From Rubrivivax sp. (GTDB lineage Bacteria; Pseudomonadota; Gammaproteobacteria; Burkholderiales; Burkholderiaceae_C), in assembly GCA_027487585.1 (NCBI GenBank), contig JAIYDH010000315.1, forward strand, positions 1 through 38,502: 38,502 nt of DNA, written 5' to 3'. The position numbers and the translations under genes were made by a program. The notes beneath the pieces were generated by a model that worked only from the letters and a program-made list of their open reading frames with translations, ran no database searches and was not told the origin of the DNA. Numbering within the stretch: position 1 is the first letter of the stretch; each line of letters starts with the position of its first letter. Below are positions 26,480 to 35,260 of this stretch, piece by piece.

Positions 26480-27967
26480 ATGCGATTCCCCCGTGCCAGC
26501 GGCGTGCTGCTGCACCCCACCTCTCTGCCCGGCCCGCATGGCAGCGGCGACCTCGGCCCCGAGGCCCACCACTTTGTCGACTGGCTCGTGGCCAGTGGCC
26601 AGAAGCTGTGGCAGGTGCTGCCGCTGGCCGGCATCGGCCCGGGCAACTCGCCCTACATGAGCAACTCGGCCTTCGCCGGCAACGTGCTGCTGGTGGACCT
26701 GGCCGAGCTGCACGAACAGGGCTGGCTCGACGCCGCCGACCTGGTGCCCGTGCCGGGCCTGGCGGCCGAGGCGGTGGACTACGCCCACGCCTACCCCTAC
26801 CGCATGGAGCGGCTGCACAAGGCGGCGCTGCGCTTTGCGGCCAGTGGCACGCCCGCCCAGCGCGAGGACTTCGAGCGCTTCCGCGCCGAGCAGGCCAGCT
26901 GGCTGCCCGACTTCAGCCTGTTCATGAGCCTGTGCGAAAGCCTCGCCTGGGCCGACTGGCACACCTGGGCCACGCCGCTGCGCACACGCGAACCCGCCGC
27001 ACTCGCCGCGGCACGCGCCACGCACGCCCAGCGCATCCACTTCTGGGAATTCGCGCAATGGCGCTTCTTCCGCCAGTGGATGAAGCTGCGCGCCTACGCC
27101 AACGGCCGTGGCGTGCAGATCATCGGCGACACGCCCATCTTCATTGCCTACCTCTCGGCCGAGGTGTGGGCCAACCAGCAGCTGTTCGAGCTCGATGCCG
27201 CCGGCAAGCCCACCGTGGTGGCCGGCGTGCCGCCGGACTTCTTCAGTGCCACCGGCCAGCGCTGGGGCAACCCGCTGTACCGCTGGAGCGAACACGCCAA
27301 GGACGGCTACGCCTGGTGGGTGGAGCGCATCCGCCGAACCTTCGAGTTGGTGGACATCGTGCGCATCGACCACTTCCGTGGCTTTGCCGGCTACTGGGAG
27401 ATCCCGGCCAGCGAGCCCACGGCTGTGAAGGGCCAGTGGCTGCCCGGCCCGGGCGAGCCGCTGTTCAAGGCCATTGCCAAGGCGCTGGGGCCGATGCCCA
27501 TCATTGCCGAAGACCTGGGCGTGATCACGCCCGACGTCGACGCGCTGCGCAAGAAGTTCGGCCTGCCGGGCATGCGCATCCTGCAGTTCGCCTTCAATGG
27601 CGACGCGACCGACCGCTTTCTGCCGCACAACCACGAGCCCGACACCGTGGTCTACACCGGCACACACGACAACGACACCGTCGCCGGCTGGTGGGCCACC
27701 GCCACCGACCACGAGCGCCACATGGCGCGTGGGTATCTCGCCACCGACGGCCACGACATGCCCTGGACGATGATCCGCGCCGCCATGGCCAGCGTGGCCG
27801 ACACCGCCGTGCACCCGATGCAGGACGTGCTGGCCCTGCCCACCGAATGCCGCATGAACTTTCCGGGGCAAGAGAGCGGCTGGTGGCGCTGGCGCTTCCA
27901 CTGGAGCCAGGTGCAGCCCTGGCATGCCGGGCGGCTGGCGGAGCTGTGCCGCTTGTACGGGCGCTAG
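26480..27967 (+). CDS. malQ: 4-alpha-glucanotransferase (amylomaltase), MalQ
   Basis: A GH77 disproportionating enzyme that recycles the short maltodextrins left by phosphorylase and GlgX. 495 residues, compact type. GVLLHPTSLPGPHGSGDLG and LPLAGIGPGNSPYMSNSAFA open the protein; the nucleophile Asp lies near residue 297 in VRIDHFRGFAGYWEI, followed by IIAEDLGVITPDV and YTGTHDNDTVAGWW with the other catalytic carboxylates. CGGAG upstream of the ATG supports the start. Only 23 bases separate it from glgX, so it is the last gene of the operon. Confidence 0.97.
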   Translation: MRFPRASGVLLHPTSLPGPHGSGDLGPEAHHFVDWLVASGQKLWQVLPLAGIGPGNSPYMSNSAFAGNVLLVDLAELHEQGWLDAADLVPVPGLAAEAVDYAHAYPYRMERLHKAALRFAASGTPAQREDFERFRAEQASWLPDFSLFMSLCESLAWADWHTWATPLRTREPAALAAARATHAQRIHFWEFAQWRFFRQWMKLRAYANGRGVQIIGDTPIFIAYLSAEVWANQQLFELDAAGKPTVVAGVPPDFFSATGQRWGNPLYRWSEHAKDGYAWWVERIRRTFELVDIVRIDHFRGFAGYWEIPASEPTAVKGQWLPGPGEPLFKAIAKALGPMPIIAEDLGVITPDVDALRKKFGLPGMRILQFAFNGDATDRFLPHNHEPDTVVYTGTHDNDTVAGWWATATDHERHMARGYLATDGHDMPWTMIRAAMASVADTAVHPMQDVLALPTECRMNFPGQESGWWRWRFHWSQVQPWHAGRLAELCRLYGR

Positions 27968-28006
27968 AAGGGACCAGCGAACGCGAGGCGTGGCGCTAGA
28001 TCGCTT

Positions 28007-28975
28007 TCAGCGCCGCAGCATCGTCTCGATGCAGCGCACCACCGCCGTCGCCTCGTCGATGCTCGCCAGGCCGTGCTCGGCACGGCCTTCCAGCAGCGCG
28101 GCCAGGCCGTCCAGCGTGTGCGCGGTGTTGTCCACGCGCTCGGAGACGTCGCCCCGGTAGTCGAGCCGCGACCAGCCCGTCAGCGCCACGCTACCGCGTT
28201 CGCCCTGCACCTCGAAGCGGTTGTCGTCGGCCACCTCGCCGGCCACGGCCGCGTCCACCTTCACCTGCACCTCGCGGTGAACCCAGCGCGCGCGCAGCGC
28301 TGTCTCGGCCTGGCCGGGCTCGCGCTGCAGCTCCACATCGGCCACGGCCGCCGGCCCGAACAAGCGCAGGGCCTGGAAGGCAAAGTGCGACAGCACCTCG
28401 CGCGTGAAGCCGCCTTCGGCCGGGCCGGCCAGCCAGGTGCTGGCGCCGGCCTGCCAGGCGCGCGGCCAGCGCGCAAAGCGCAGGTGGATGTGGGCCGAGA
28501 GAACGGTGCCGATCTCGCCGCCCTGCACGATGCGGCGCATGCGGCTCGCGGCCGTGCCGCGGGCAAACGGAAAGTTCACGGCAAACGGCAGGCCCGACTG
28601 CAGCACGGCCTCGCGCAGCGCCTCGGCCTCGGCGATGTCGTGCGTGAGCGGCTTTTCGCAGAAGCAGCCCTTGCCGGCCTGCAGCACGCGGCGCACCGCG
28701 CCGGCATGCCAGGCCGGCGGTGATGCGATGTAGACCGCCTGCACCGCCGCGTCGTCCACCAGGTCGCCTATCCCAGCCGCCGCGCGCACGCCGCTGGCCT
28801 GTGCCAGCGCGGCTTGCAAGGCGTTCGCGTCGGGGTCCCAGGCCGCCACGACGCGGAAGCGCGGGTGCTGCTGCAGCGCCGCGATCATCCGGCGGCCCAT
28901 GATGCCGGTGCCGATGACGCCGATGCCGAAGCGGCCCGCGCTGGCGGAGCTTGGCGTAACGTGTTCGATGGCCAT
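28007..28975 (-). CDS. Gfo/Idh/MocA family oxidoreductase
   Basis: 322 residues. The N-terminal NAD(P)-binding fold has GIGVIGTGIMGRRMIAALQQ, the AAWDPD turn and the family's conserved CEKPLTHDIAEAEALREAV, whose EKP lysine lies in the active site. The C-terminal alpha/beta domain follows (GEIGTVLSAHIHLRFARWPR; GGFTREVLSHFAFQALRLFG). These enzymes oxidise sugars, cyclitols or similar substrates; which one here is unknown. The start ATG 28975 is 7 bases after the stop of the Old Yellow Enzyme gene, so the two are probably one transcript. Confidence 0.93.
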   Translation of the reverse strand: MAIEHVTPSSASAGRFGIGVIGTGIMGRRMIAALQQHPRFRVVAAWDPDANALQAALAQASGVRAAAGIGDLVDDAAVQAVYIASPPAWHAGAVRRVLQAGKGCFCEKPLTHDIAEAEALREAVLQSGLPFAVNFPFARGTAASRMRRIVQGGEIGTVLSAHIHLRFARWPRAWQAGASTWLAGPAEGGFTREVLSHFAFQALRLFGPAAVADVELQREPGQAETALRARWVHREVQVKVDAAVAGEVADDNRFEVQGERGSVALTGWSRLDYRGDVSERVDNTAHTLDGLAALLEGRAEHGLASIDEATAVVRCIETMLRR

Positions 28976-28982
28976 CGCTGCC

Positions 28983-30074
28983 TCAGGCCGCCATGCGCGG
29001 GTAGTCGGTGTAGCCCGTGGCGCCGGCCGCGTAGTAGGTCTTGGGCTCCGGCTCGTTCAGCGGCGCGCCGGCACGCAGCCGTTCCACCAGATCGGGGTTC
29101 GCGATGTAGGCGCGGCCAAAGACGATGGCGTCGGCACTGCCCTCGTCGAGCGCGGCTTGCGCGGTGGCGGCCGTGAAGCCGCCGTTGCGCAGCAGCGGCC
29201 CTGGGAAGTGCTGGCGTGCCACGGCGGCGATGCGGCGCTCGGCGTCGAGCGCCGGGTCCATGTGGCGCAGCTCGAGGTAGGCGATGCCGCGCGCGCCCAG
29301 CTGCGCGGCCACATAGGCCAGCAGCGCCTCGGGATCGCTGTCCACCAGATCGTTGCTGCCCGCCAGGGGCGAGAGGCGCAGCCCGACACGCCCTGCCCCC
29401 GCTTCGGCCACAGCGGCATCCACACACTCCAGCAGCAGCCGGGCGCGGTTTTCGATGCTGCCGCCGTAACGCTCAAAGCCGGGGCCGCGGCGGTCGTTCA
29501 CGCCATCGCGCAGGAACTGGTCGAGCAGGTAGCCGTGCGCGCCGTGCAGCTGCACGCCATCAAAGCCCGCCTGCAGCGCGCGGCGCGTGGCGCCGCGGAA
29601 CAGCTCCACGATGGCGGGAAGCTCGTCGTCACGCAGGCGGCGCGGCTGCTCGTAGGGCTGCTTGCCGCTGGGCGTGTTGATAAGGCCCTGGATGGCCCGT
29701 TCGCCGCTGCTGACGGGTTGCACGCCGCCGTTCAGGCTGGAATGCGCCGAGCGCCCCGGGTGCCATATCTGCAGCTGGATGCGCCCGCCCGCCGCGTGCA
29801 CGGCATCGGTCACACCGCGCCAGCCGGCGGCGCAGGCGTCGTCATAGATGCCGGGCTCGCCGGTGAAGGCGCAGCCATCGGCGGCCACCATCGTGGCCTC
29901 GGCGATGAGCAGGCCGGCCGAGGCGCGCTGCGCGTAGTGCTCGGCCATCAATGCGTTGGCGATGTGGCTGCGGCCGGCGCGGGCCCGCGTGAGCGGCGCC
30001 ATCAGGATGCGGTTGGGCAGCGTCAGCGTGCCCAGGGTCAAGGGGTCGAAAAGCGTGGGCATTCGCGAAGGCAT
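28983..30074 (-). CDS. Old Yellow Enzyme family alkene reductase (NADH:flavin oxidoreductase)
   Basis: A FMN-dependent barrel enzyme that reduces activated double bonds or nitro compounds. 363 residues. LFDPLTLGTLTLPNRILMAP, TRARAGRSHIANALMAEHYA, the substrate-site QLQIWHPGRSAHSSLNGG, then VQLHGAHGYLLDQFLRDGVN with DRRGPGFERYGGSIENRARL and the FMN-phosphate region (GGFTAATAQAALDEGSADAI, FGRAYIANPDLVERL) match the NemA/OYE class. Two starts are possible, ATG 30074 or 30062; the shorter form begins at MPTLFDPL. Neither has a strong ribosome-binding site. Confidence 0.94.
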   Translation of the reverse strand: MPSRMPTLFDPLTLGTLTLPNRILMAPLTRARAGRSHIANALMAEHYAQRASAGLLIAEATMVAADGCAFTGEPGIYDDACAAGWRGVTDAVHAAGGRIQLQIWHPGRSAHSSLNGGVQPVSSGERAIQGLINTPSGKQPYEQPRRLRDDELPAIVELFRGATRRALQAGFDGVQLHGAHGYLLDQFLRDGVNDRRGPGFERYGGSIENRARLLLECVDAAVAEAGAGRVGLRLSPLAGSNDLVDSDPEALLAYVAAQLGARGIAYLELRHMDPALDAERRIAAVARQHFPGPLLRNGGFTAATAQAALDEGSADAIVFGRAYIANPDLVERLRAGAPLNEPEPKTYYAAGATGYTDYPRMAA

Positions 30075-30181
30075 TCGGTCCGAAAGGTGATGTGGCGGGC
30101 GCTCGCCACCCCGGCCAGCGGCGGGCTGCGAGAAACCGGCATTGTCGCGAGCGGCTGCAGCGCGTGCAGCGCGCCCGCCCA

Positions 30182-31714
30182 TCAACGCACCCGGCTCCAG
30201 GTGGCGCCCTCGTCGGTAGACCGCATCACGCGGCCCTGGGTCAGCACGGCCAGCAGCGCGCCGTCGTGCCGGTCCATCCGCAGCGAACGTACCAGGCCCG
30301 GGTTGCCGCTGGGCACCTCGCCCGACTTCTTCCAGGTCTTGGCGCCATCGCGGCTGACCATCAGCGCGTAGGCGCCGGCAAAGATGCCGGGTTCGATGGG
30401 CGCCACCGCGTAAAGGGTCTGGGCGTTGGCCGCCGTGATGGCCGTGACGAAGCGGCTGGTGTCGAGGTCTCGCCACTGGCGGCCGCCGTCGCTGGAGATG
30501 TAGGTGGAGCGCGCCAGGTTGCCGCCCTGGGCGAGCAGGCTGCCGTCGGCCAGGATCTGCGCCCCCGAGGTAGAGACGCCGATGGACCGGCGCTCCAGCG
30601 CGCCGGTGCTGCCATCGATCACGAGCAACTCGCCGTTGGGCATGAACACGCCCACACGGTCGCGGCCGGCCAGCACCATGGGGTCCTGGAACGTCAGGTT
30701 GATCGAACGTTCTTCCACAAAGCTGGCGAGCTGGCGCCAGCCGCCCACCAAGGGATCGTCGCTGACATGGGCCGACCACTGCGCGCCGCGGCGCACCAGG
30801 GCCAGCACCTTGCCGTTGCTCAGCGGCTCGGCCGCCGCGATCAGCCCGGGGGCCGGGGTGGGCAGCGTCTGCCAGGTCTTGCCTTCGTCGCTGGTGTAGC
30901 GCAGCAGGCCCTCTTCGCCTGCGGCCAGCAGGCCCTGGCGATAGGGGCGCACGCTGAGCACTTCGAGCCAGCTGTCGATTTGCAGCGCGCGCGCATTGGC
31001 CTCGCCGGGCTTGCGCCAGATGACGCGGCCCATCTTGCTGCCCGCCAGCAGGCTGCCGTCGGGCGTGGTTTCGACGCCGTTCAGCGCGGTGGTGAGGTTG
31101 CGGAAGGCCGGCGCGAGCGCGGCACCGAGCGACAGCTGCGCGCTCGGCTCGAACTGGTTCGGTGCCTGGCCGCGTGTCTGCTCGGCCATGGCGGGGAACA
31201 GCGAGCTGAAGGTGTTCGTCAATTCGGCATCGGGCGCCAGGTAGCCCACCAGGAACCGCTGCCCGGACTGCGGCTGCACGAGCAGGGTGCCCAGCAAGGT
31301 CACCTCGCGGGCCTTGACCTCGAAGCCGCCCAGCCTGCCGGCCAGCGGGAAGGTGTACGTGGTGTTGGCGAAAGAGCCGGTGGCATGCGACAGGCGGTAG
31401 CGCCCCGGCGCCACCATGCCACTGAAGACGGCGGTGCTGTTCGTCATCTCACGCGTGCGGCGCAGGATGGCGGTGTCTTCGGCCGAGGCCTGCACGCCAG
31501 GCGGCACGTCTCGCTTCAGGGTCAGCATCGACAGCGTCTCGGTCGGGTCATTGACCTCCGCGCCGTTGGTGATGAGGCGAATCACCACCGCGCCGGCCTG
31601 CCCCGAGAGCGTTTGCGCGCTGCTGATGGGCGGCGGGTGGGTGGCGCAGCCGGTCAGTAAGGCAAGGATCACGGCGAGCGTGGCGAGCAGCAAGGGGTGC
31701 AGGGAGGGCTTCAT
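30182..31714 (-). CDS. Predicted lipoprotein with Asp-box (BNR) repeats
   Basis: 510 residues. A lipoprotein signal peptide (MKPSLHPLLLATLAVILALL) ends in the lipobox LLTGC with Cys23, so the protein should be membrane-anchored facing the periplasm or surface. The first ~200 residues are not recognised. The C-terminal half has four Asp-box motifs, SDEGKTW, SSDGGRQW, SRDGAKTW and STDEGATW, each starting a blade of a sialidase-like or YCF48-like beta-propeller. Nothing shows enzymatic activity; many such propellers are assembly or binding proteins. ATG 31714 was chosen because it places the signal peptide at the N-terminus. It precedes the OYE gene by 107 bases. Confidence 0.85.
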   Translation of the reverse strand: MKPSLHPLLLATLAVILALLTGCATHPPPISSAQTLSGQAGAVVIRLITNGAEVNDPTETLSMLTLKRDVPPGVQASAEDTAILRRTREMTNSTAVFSGMVAPGRYRLSHATGSFANTTYTFPLAGRLGGFEVKAREVTLLGTLLVQPQSGQRFLVGYLAPDAELTNTFSSLFPAMAEQTRGQAPNQFEPSAQLSLGAALAPAFRNLTTALNGVETTPDGSLLAGSKMGRVIWRKPGEANARALQIDSWLEVLSVRPYRQGLLAAGEEGLLRYTSDEGKTWQTLPTPAPGLIAAAEPLSNGKVLALVRRGAQWSAHVSDDPLVGGWRQLASFVEERSINLTFQDPMVLAGRDRVGVFMPNGELLVIDGSTGALERRSIGVSTSGAQILADGSLLAQGGNLARSTYISSDGGRQWRDLDTSRFVTAITAANAQTLYAVAPIEPGIFAGAYALMVSRDGAKTWKKSGEVPSGNPGLVRSLRMDRHDGALLAVLTQGRVMRSTDEGATWSRVR

Positions 31715-32452
31715 GGGGTGGACGAGGCTGGGGGCCGGCTGGTGGGCGGCGCGTGGGTCTTTGAGGCGCGGGATTGTTGCGCAGGGGCGGTGTGGCAAGG
31801 TTGGGGGACGGTGGAGTGAGAGGCCCGATGACGCCCACCCGGTGTGCCCGAATGGCCCACAGAGCAGCTGGGCTGGGTTGGTGGCGCGGAATTCGAACGC
31901 GCGACCTGGGCTGGCACGCTCGTGGTCATAAAGGCTGCGCGTGGGGCGAGCAGATCGCTCAGGGCAATGGTTGGTCGGAGGTGGGGAGAGGTCGCCAGAG
32001 GACCGGTCTGCAGCGGTTCCTGTTGGTCACTGACTCGAGCCCAATGGCTGCTTGTCGACGAGTTGCTGTTGCAGCTTCGCAGCGAGACCTTACCTTCTGT
32101 CTTGGTACACCCCTGAAGTTCGTCTGTTCGGTGCCTGGAGTCAACCGGCAATCGTCAAGTTGGAGGTTTGGACAAAAATGACGGTTGAGCACGTCGCCGG
32201 AAGAGCGACAAACCGCACCACGTCAACAGCGTTGCCGTAAAGCTCTATCGCGTCGGAACGCGGCGTGCTCCGCGACATCCCACCGTCGCGCGGTCCACAA
32301 TCTCTCAGCTGGCTTCGACGCAGGCAGGGCAGGCCTGAGGCGAGCATAGCCCGCATTTGCAGGCGACTAGCCACGAGACGCAAAACCGAAAAACATAGTT
32401 GCCCGTGCATCTAGCAAAGCGAAACAGTGTGCGGCCCTTAGACATCGGGGCC
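31715..32452. other. Intergenic stretch at the boundary of the low-GC region
   Basis: About 740 bases without a gene I can support. It holds the tRNA-like fragment at 31879-31907. Base composition falls from about 32.1 kb onward. Several short open frames exist on both strands but lack ribosome-binding sites or homology that I can recognise. Confidence 0.5.
31879..31907 (-). pseudogene. Truncated tRNA-like 3' end (possible att remnant)
   Basis: On the minus strand AGGTCGCGCGTTCGAATT-CCGCGCCACCA looks like a tRNA T-arm (GTTCGAAT) running into an acceptor strand and CCA, but only about 8 bases instead of 12 separate the T-loop from the discriminator, and no anticodon arm is found upstream. It may be a remnant attachment site at the edge of the atypical region. 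Chance resemblance is possible. Confidence 0.35.
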
Positions 32453-33136
32453 ATGACGCAGAGCGAAACGCAGCCTTTCGCTACTGAAGCCGCGCTCGTC
32501 GAAACCTTTGTCGCTGCAATACGTAGAGACTGCCCTGTCGGCTGGGAGCTGTTGCGCGAGGTAGATGCCGGGGTCGGAGTTGCCGACCTTGTACTTACGC
32601 CTAGACCCGGTCGGGCTGCCGATCTGCGGTGGCTACGCCGGATACAGCCTCGGCTGGCGCCACTTTTCGCGTCAGCAACTGCGCGTCGAGTTGGCTCGAT
32701 ACAGAACTTCATGGCAACCACGGGCATGTCCCGTTCCTCGGCGGTACGTGCGCTTGCTGACTTATCTTTGCTAGGTCTGGCTGTCAGGGATGGTGAGGCC
32801 GTTCGACTCTGCGCCGCATCAACCGCACCATTCAGGCATGTCGTCGCCATTGAGGCCAAGCTCCACGCTTGGGGACGAGCGCTGACGCAGGCTTACCGCA
32901 ATCGTCAGTTCGCGACGCAGTCCTGGGTAGTCCTCGACGCTCACAGCACCGTAAGCGAGGTCGCCATAGCTGCCTTCAAGAAGGCTAGGGTTGGCTTGGT
33001 TACATGCTCGACAGCTGGCCAGCTACGCTTTTATGTCAGGGCCAAGACGATGCAACCAGTAAGCCTCCAACGGTCGTGGGTTGCGCAGGCCGTGATGGCT
33101 CGTTCAAGCCGTCAGCCACTCAGGCCACTCAGATAG
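32453..33136 (+). CDS. Predicted PD-(D/E)XK-type nuclease with inserted winged-helix domain
   Basis: 227 residues, not a named family. An N-terminal helix (TEAALVETFVAAIRRDCPVG) and strand pair (WELLREVDAGVGVADLVLTP) carry a candidate catalytic Asp45; after about 90 residues comes HVVAIEAKLHAWGRALTQAY with Glu134 and Lys136, the ExK half of the motif, then a strand FATQSWVVLD and VGLVTCSTAG. Between the halves, residues about 82-119 (IQNFMATTGMSRSSAVRALA and on) look like a winged helix. ATG 32453 was chosen over a TTG at 32399. Its 3' end overlaps the convergent gene by 25 bases. Codon use is less GC-biased than in the core genes, suggesting transfer. A transcription regulator with a degenerate nuclease fold is the alternative. 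Confidence 0.6.
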   Translation: MTQSETQPFATEAALVETFVAAIRRDCPVGWELLREVDAGVGVADLVLTPRPGRAADLRWLRRIQPRLAPLFASATARRVGSIQNFMATTGMSRSSAVRALADLSLLGLAVRDGEAVRLCAASTAPFRHVVAIEAKLHAWGRALTQAYRNRQFATQSWVVLDAHSTVSEVAIAAFKKARVGLVTCSTAGQLRFYVRAKTMQPVSLQRSWVAQAVMARSSRQPLRPLR

Positions 33137-34269
33137 TTGCTCCAGGCCGCAAGATGTGTCCCGCGGCCATGCCGCTCCAGTAGGACACCGGCTCCTTCAA
33201 TCGCCTCATATGCCTTGCGAGCAGCGGCGACGCGTAGCTTTAGGCGGGCGATTCGCGCAGGTCGATCCAAAGGCTCTAGCGCTGAGAACTCCGCTTGCAT
33301 GACAAGGAAGTAGTGTTTGTAGAGAGGCGGCTGATTGAAGGTCGGATCAATCGCTTGCTCCAAGGCTTGCTCGCTATGGGCAGTTGGTGTGTGCACCGCC
33401 GCCCACACTTTAGGTGCCTCCGCCTTGATTCGCCGCGCATCTTCAAACTGAACCCAATTCATCAGCCCCGGAAGGTAAATGCGAGCCTTCGGTCCGCGCC
33501 TTTCTTCTTCGGAAACTACGAACTTGTCGATCGAGAAGACGCGCGTGTTCTCGAATGCGCCGATCGTCAGTTCAATATCGTCTATCACGGAGTAAAGAAG
33601 GCATTCCGTGTTTGTGTACCCGACCGTCAAACCGAGTCCAGTACTCCTGATCTCCACAAAAAAGTCGTGCGCTGCACGTAGGAAGTCTGCGTCTGCAATC
33701 TGTTTTGTATCCCGCTCATGCTGATACATCAGGTAGACGTGATCCACTGAAGGGTAGGAGGTGATCCAATTGAGAAGCTTCTGCCTAAATCCGGGGTCCT
33801 CGATCATGGGGCCTGTCACCGCCAAAGAGAGGCACAACGCCTCTCCGGCCGCGGCTTCCACGAACGACTCAACAGTGAACCTCTTCTGCCGATCCACGTA
33901 GTCTGAGTAGAGCTGGTTGATAAAGCGCGTGGGAATGACCAGCCTCTGAAACCCCATTGAGCGCTGGAAGTTCAGGCACTCATTGGCGACGGCGCGAGCA
34001 TGTGCTTCGAACGATGATGTCTTGAAGCCTCCCCCTATCACTTCTGGAAAGAAGGGGTACTGCAAGAGCTTTGGTTTCTGAGAGCTAGGTAGGTAGAACT
34101 GTGGGTCAAATATCGACGAAGCGCGTGTGTTCGGATCCAGTCTCTCGACGCTCTCTTTTGACTGGTGCAGCGGGGACAGTATTAGCCCATGCCCACAACC
34201 CTCTTCCTCGAAAGAGTTGATGTTCCACTTGGCGTTGTGCCCGACTTGATGGAGAAGGCGAAGATTCAC
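33112..34269 (-). CDS. Unknown protein encoded with a Ser/Thr kinase, possible alpha/beta barrel
   Basis: 385 residues, not recognised. Hydrophobic strand-like segments recur at regular intervals (GLILSP, IFDPQFYLP, FQRLVIPTRF, LCLSLAVTG, VDHVYLMYQ, GLGLTVGYTN, DIELTIGAFEN, RIYLPGLMNW) separated by helices, the pattern of a TIM barrel; this is inference. No signal peptide or membrane segment. The start is GTG 34269, one base after the kinase stop, with AGGGAG inside the kinase 3' end, so the two are tightly coupled. GC content is clearly lower than in the flanking core genes. Family-wide links of such a protein to kinases are unknown to me. Confidence 0.75.
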   Translation of the reverse strand: MNLRLLHQVGHNAKWNINSFEEEGCGHGLILSPLHQSKESVERLDPNTRASSIFDPQFYLPSSQKPKLLQYPFFPEVIGGGFKTSSFEAHARAVANECLNFQRSMGFQRLVIPTRFINQLYSDYVDRQKRFTVESFVEAAAGEALCLSLAVTGPMIEDPGFRQKLLNWITSYPSVDHVYLMYQHERDTKQIADADFLRAAHDFFVEIRSTGLGLTVGYTNTECLLYSVIDDIELTIGAFENTRVFSIDKFVVSEEERRGPKARIYLPGLMNWVQFEDARRIKAEAPKVWAAVHTPTAHSEQALEQAIDPTFNQPPLYKHYFLVMQAEFSALEPLDRPARIARLKLRVAAARKAYEAIEGAGVLLERHGRGTHLAAWSNYLSGLSG

Positions 34270-34270
34270 A

Positions 34271-35215
34271 CTAGCTCCCTTGAACGAGGTTCAGTTGTTG
34301 AATCAACATTGCTGGCGTTCTCGGCCGCTGGTAGGGGGCCTTGCGCAGTAGCTCGTCGACCAGCGCGCAGGCACGGGCGTCGTTGCAGCCGAGTTCCGCA
34401 AGTGGCCGATGAGGAAGCTCTTGAATCGCCTGTGCGAGTTCGAACTGGTCCATACCGCCTCGAGTCCTGAAGGGATGGATGCCAGCGAGCATCTGGTACA
34501 TGAGCACGCCAATAGCAAAGAAGTCGGACTTGAAAGAGATGGCATCTTTGTCGTTGGAGATCTGCTCTGGCGCTGCATAGTCGAGCGTCAATGGGCCATT
34601 GCCCCAACCTTCGCGGGTAACGCCAGTCTGACCTGTTTCACGGACGATTCCGAGGTCAATGACGACGATGGTTCCATCTGGCTTAACAAGTACGTTCTGT
34701 GGCTTCACATCGCGGTGCACAAAGCGCAGCGGATGTGTCCAAAGCGGCTGCAGGGCCTCGGCGATGCCAAGTGCTATCCGAGCCACATCACGAGAGGAGC
34801 CGATGTATGAATTGAGAAGCTCCGTGAGTGTCTGAGACTCAACGAACTCCTCAATACTCACGTACAAAGACTGGGCCAGCCTGTCGTCCGTGACAGGGTT
34901 CTCGACAAAGAGATTGGCAAATCGCAGCGCAGGAAACTGCGCCGGCTTGACGTCGCGGAGGATGCGAGACTCGGCTTCTAGTCGGGTCAGAGCTTCGTGG
35001 CCCGCTCCTGAGACAACCTTCACGACGACTTTTCCCCATGCTTCCCAGCCGCGGAGGAAGGCTGAGCCTGATGGAATGTCGTCGGGAATCAGTGCATCGT
35101 CGAACCTTCCAAAGTAGACAACCCGCTGCCCGGACTCAGCCGCGACTTGGTCGATCAACAGGCTCGGCAGGCAGGCGCTCAGGTCGTCTCTCAACGCTTT
35201 GCTGTCTTCGGGCAT
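34271..35215 (-). CDS. Cytoplasmic Hanks-type Ser/Thr protein kinase
   Basis: 314 residues, kinase domain only: no transmembrane segment, PASTA or other sensor domain. Visible subdomains: WGKVVVKVV with the ATP-binding Lys, Glu in LEAESRIL, catalytic loop HRDVKPQNVLV, IDLGIVRE in place of the usual DFG (Asp kept, Phe to Leu), and DYAAPEQ of subdomain VIII, then SDFFAIGVLMYQMLAGIHPF. All catalytic residues are present, so it should be active. The glycine-rich loop is poorly conserved (residues about 33-50). It leads a two-gene unit with the unknown 385-residue protein. Its substrate is not apparent; the downstream protein is an obvious candidate. Confidence 0.9.
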   Translation of the reverse strand: MPEDSKALRDDLSACLPSLLIDQVAAESGQRVVYFGRFDDALIPDDIPSGSAFLRGWEAWGKVVVKVVSGAGHEALTRLEAESRILRDVKPAQFPALRFANLFVENPVTDDRLAQSLYVSIEEFVESQTLTELLNSYIGSSRDVARIALGIAEALQPLWTHPLRFVHRDVKPQNVLVKPDGTIVVIDLGIVRETGQTGVTREGWGNGPLTLDYAAPEQISNDKDAISFKSDFFAIGVLMYQMLAGIHPFRTRGGMDQFELAQAIQELPHRPLAELGCNDARACALVDELLRKAPYQRPRTPAMLIQQLNLVQGS

Positions 35216-35240
35216 AGCTTTCAGGCACTCTGGTGCGGCT

Positions 35241-35260
35241 CATACATGTAACGCTGTATG
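35241..35260. promoter_or_regulatory. Inverted repeat upstream of the kinase gene
   Basis: CATACA-TGTAACGC-TGTATG, 6-base arms around 8 bases, 26 bases before the kinase ATG. It lies where a promoter is expected and is AT-rich, so a dimeric regulator could bind. The IS66 remnant begins within or just after it. Confidence 0.35.

Noticed and set aside
31774..32181. Plus-strand open frames in the intergenic stretch before the nuclease-like gene
   Set aside because: No ribosome-binding site, unusual composition and no recognisable protein; overlaps the tRNA-like fragment.
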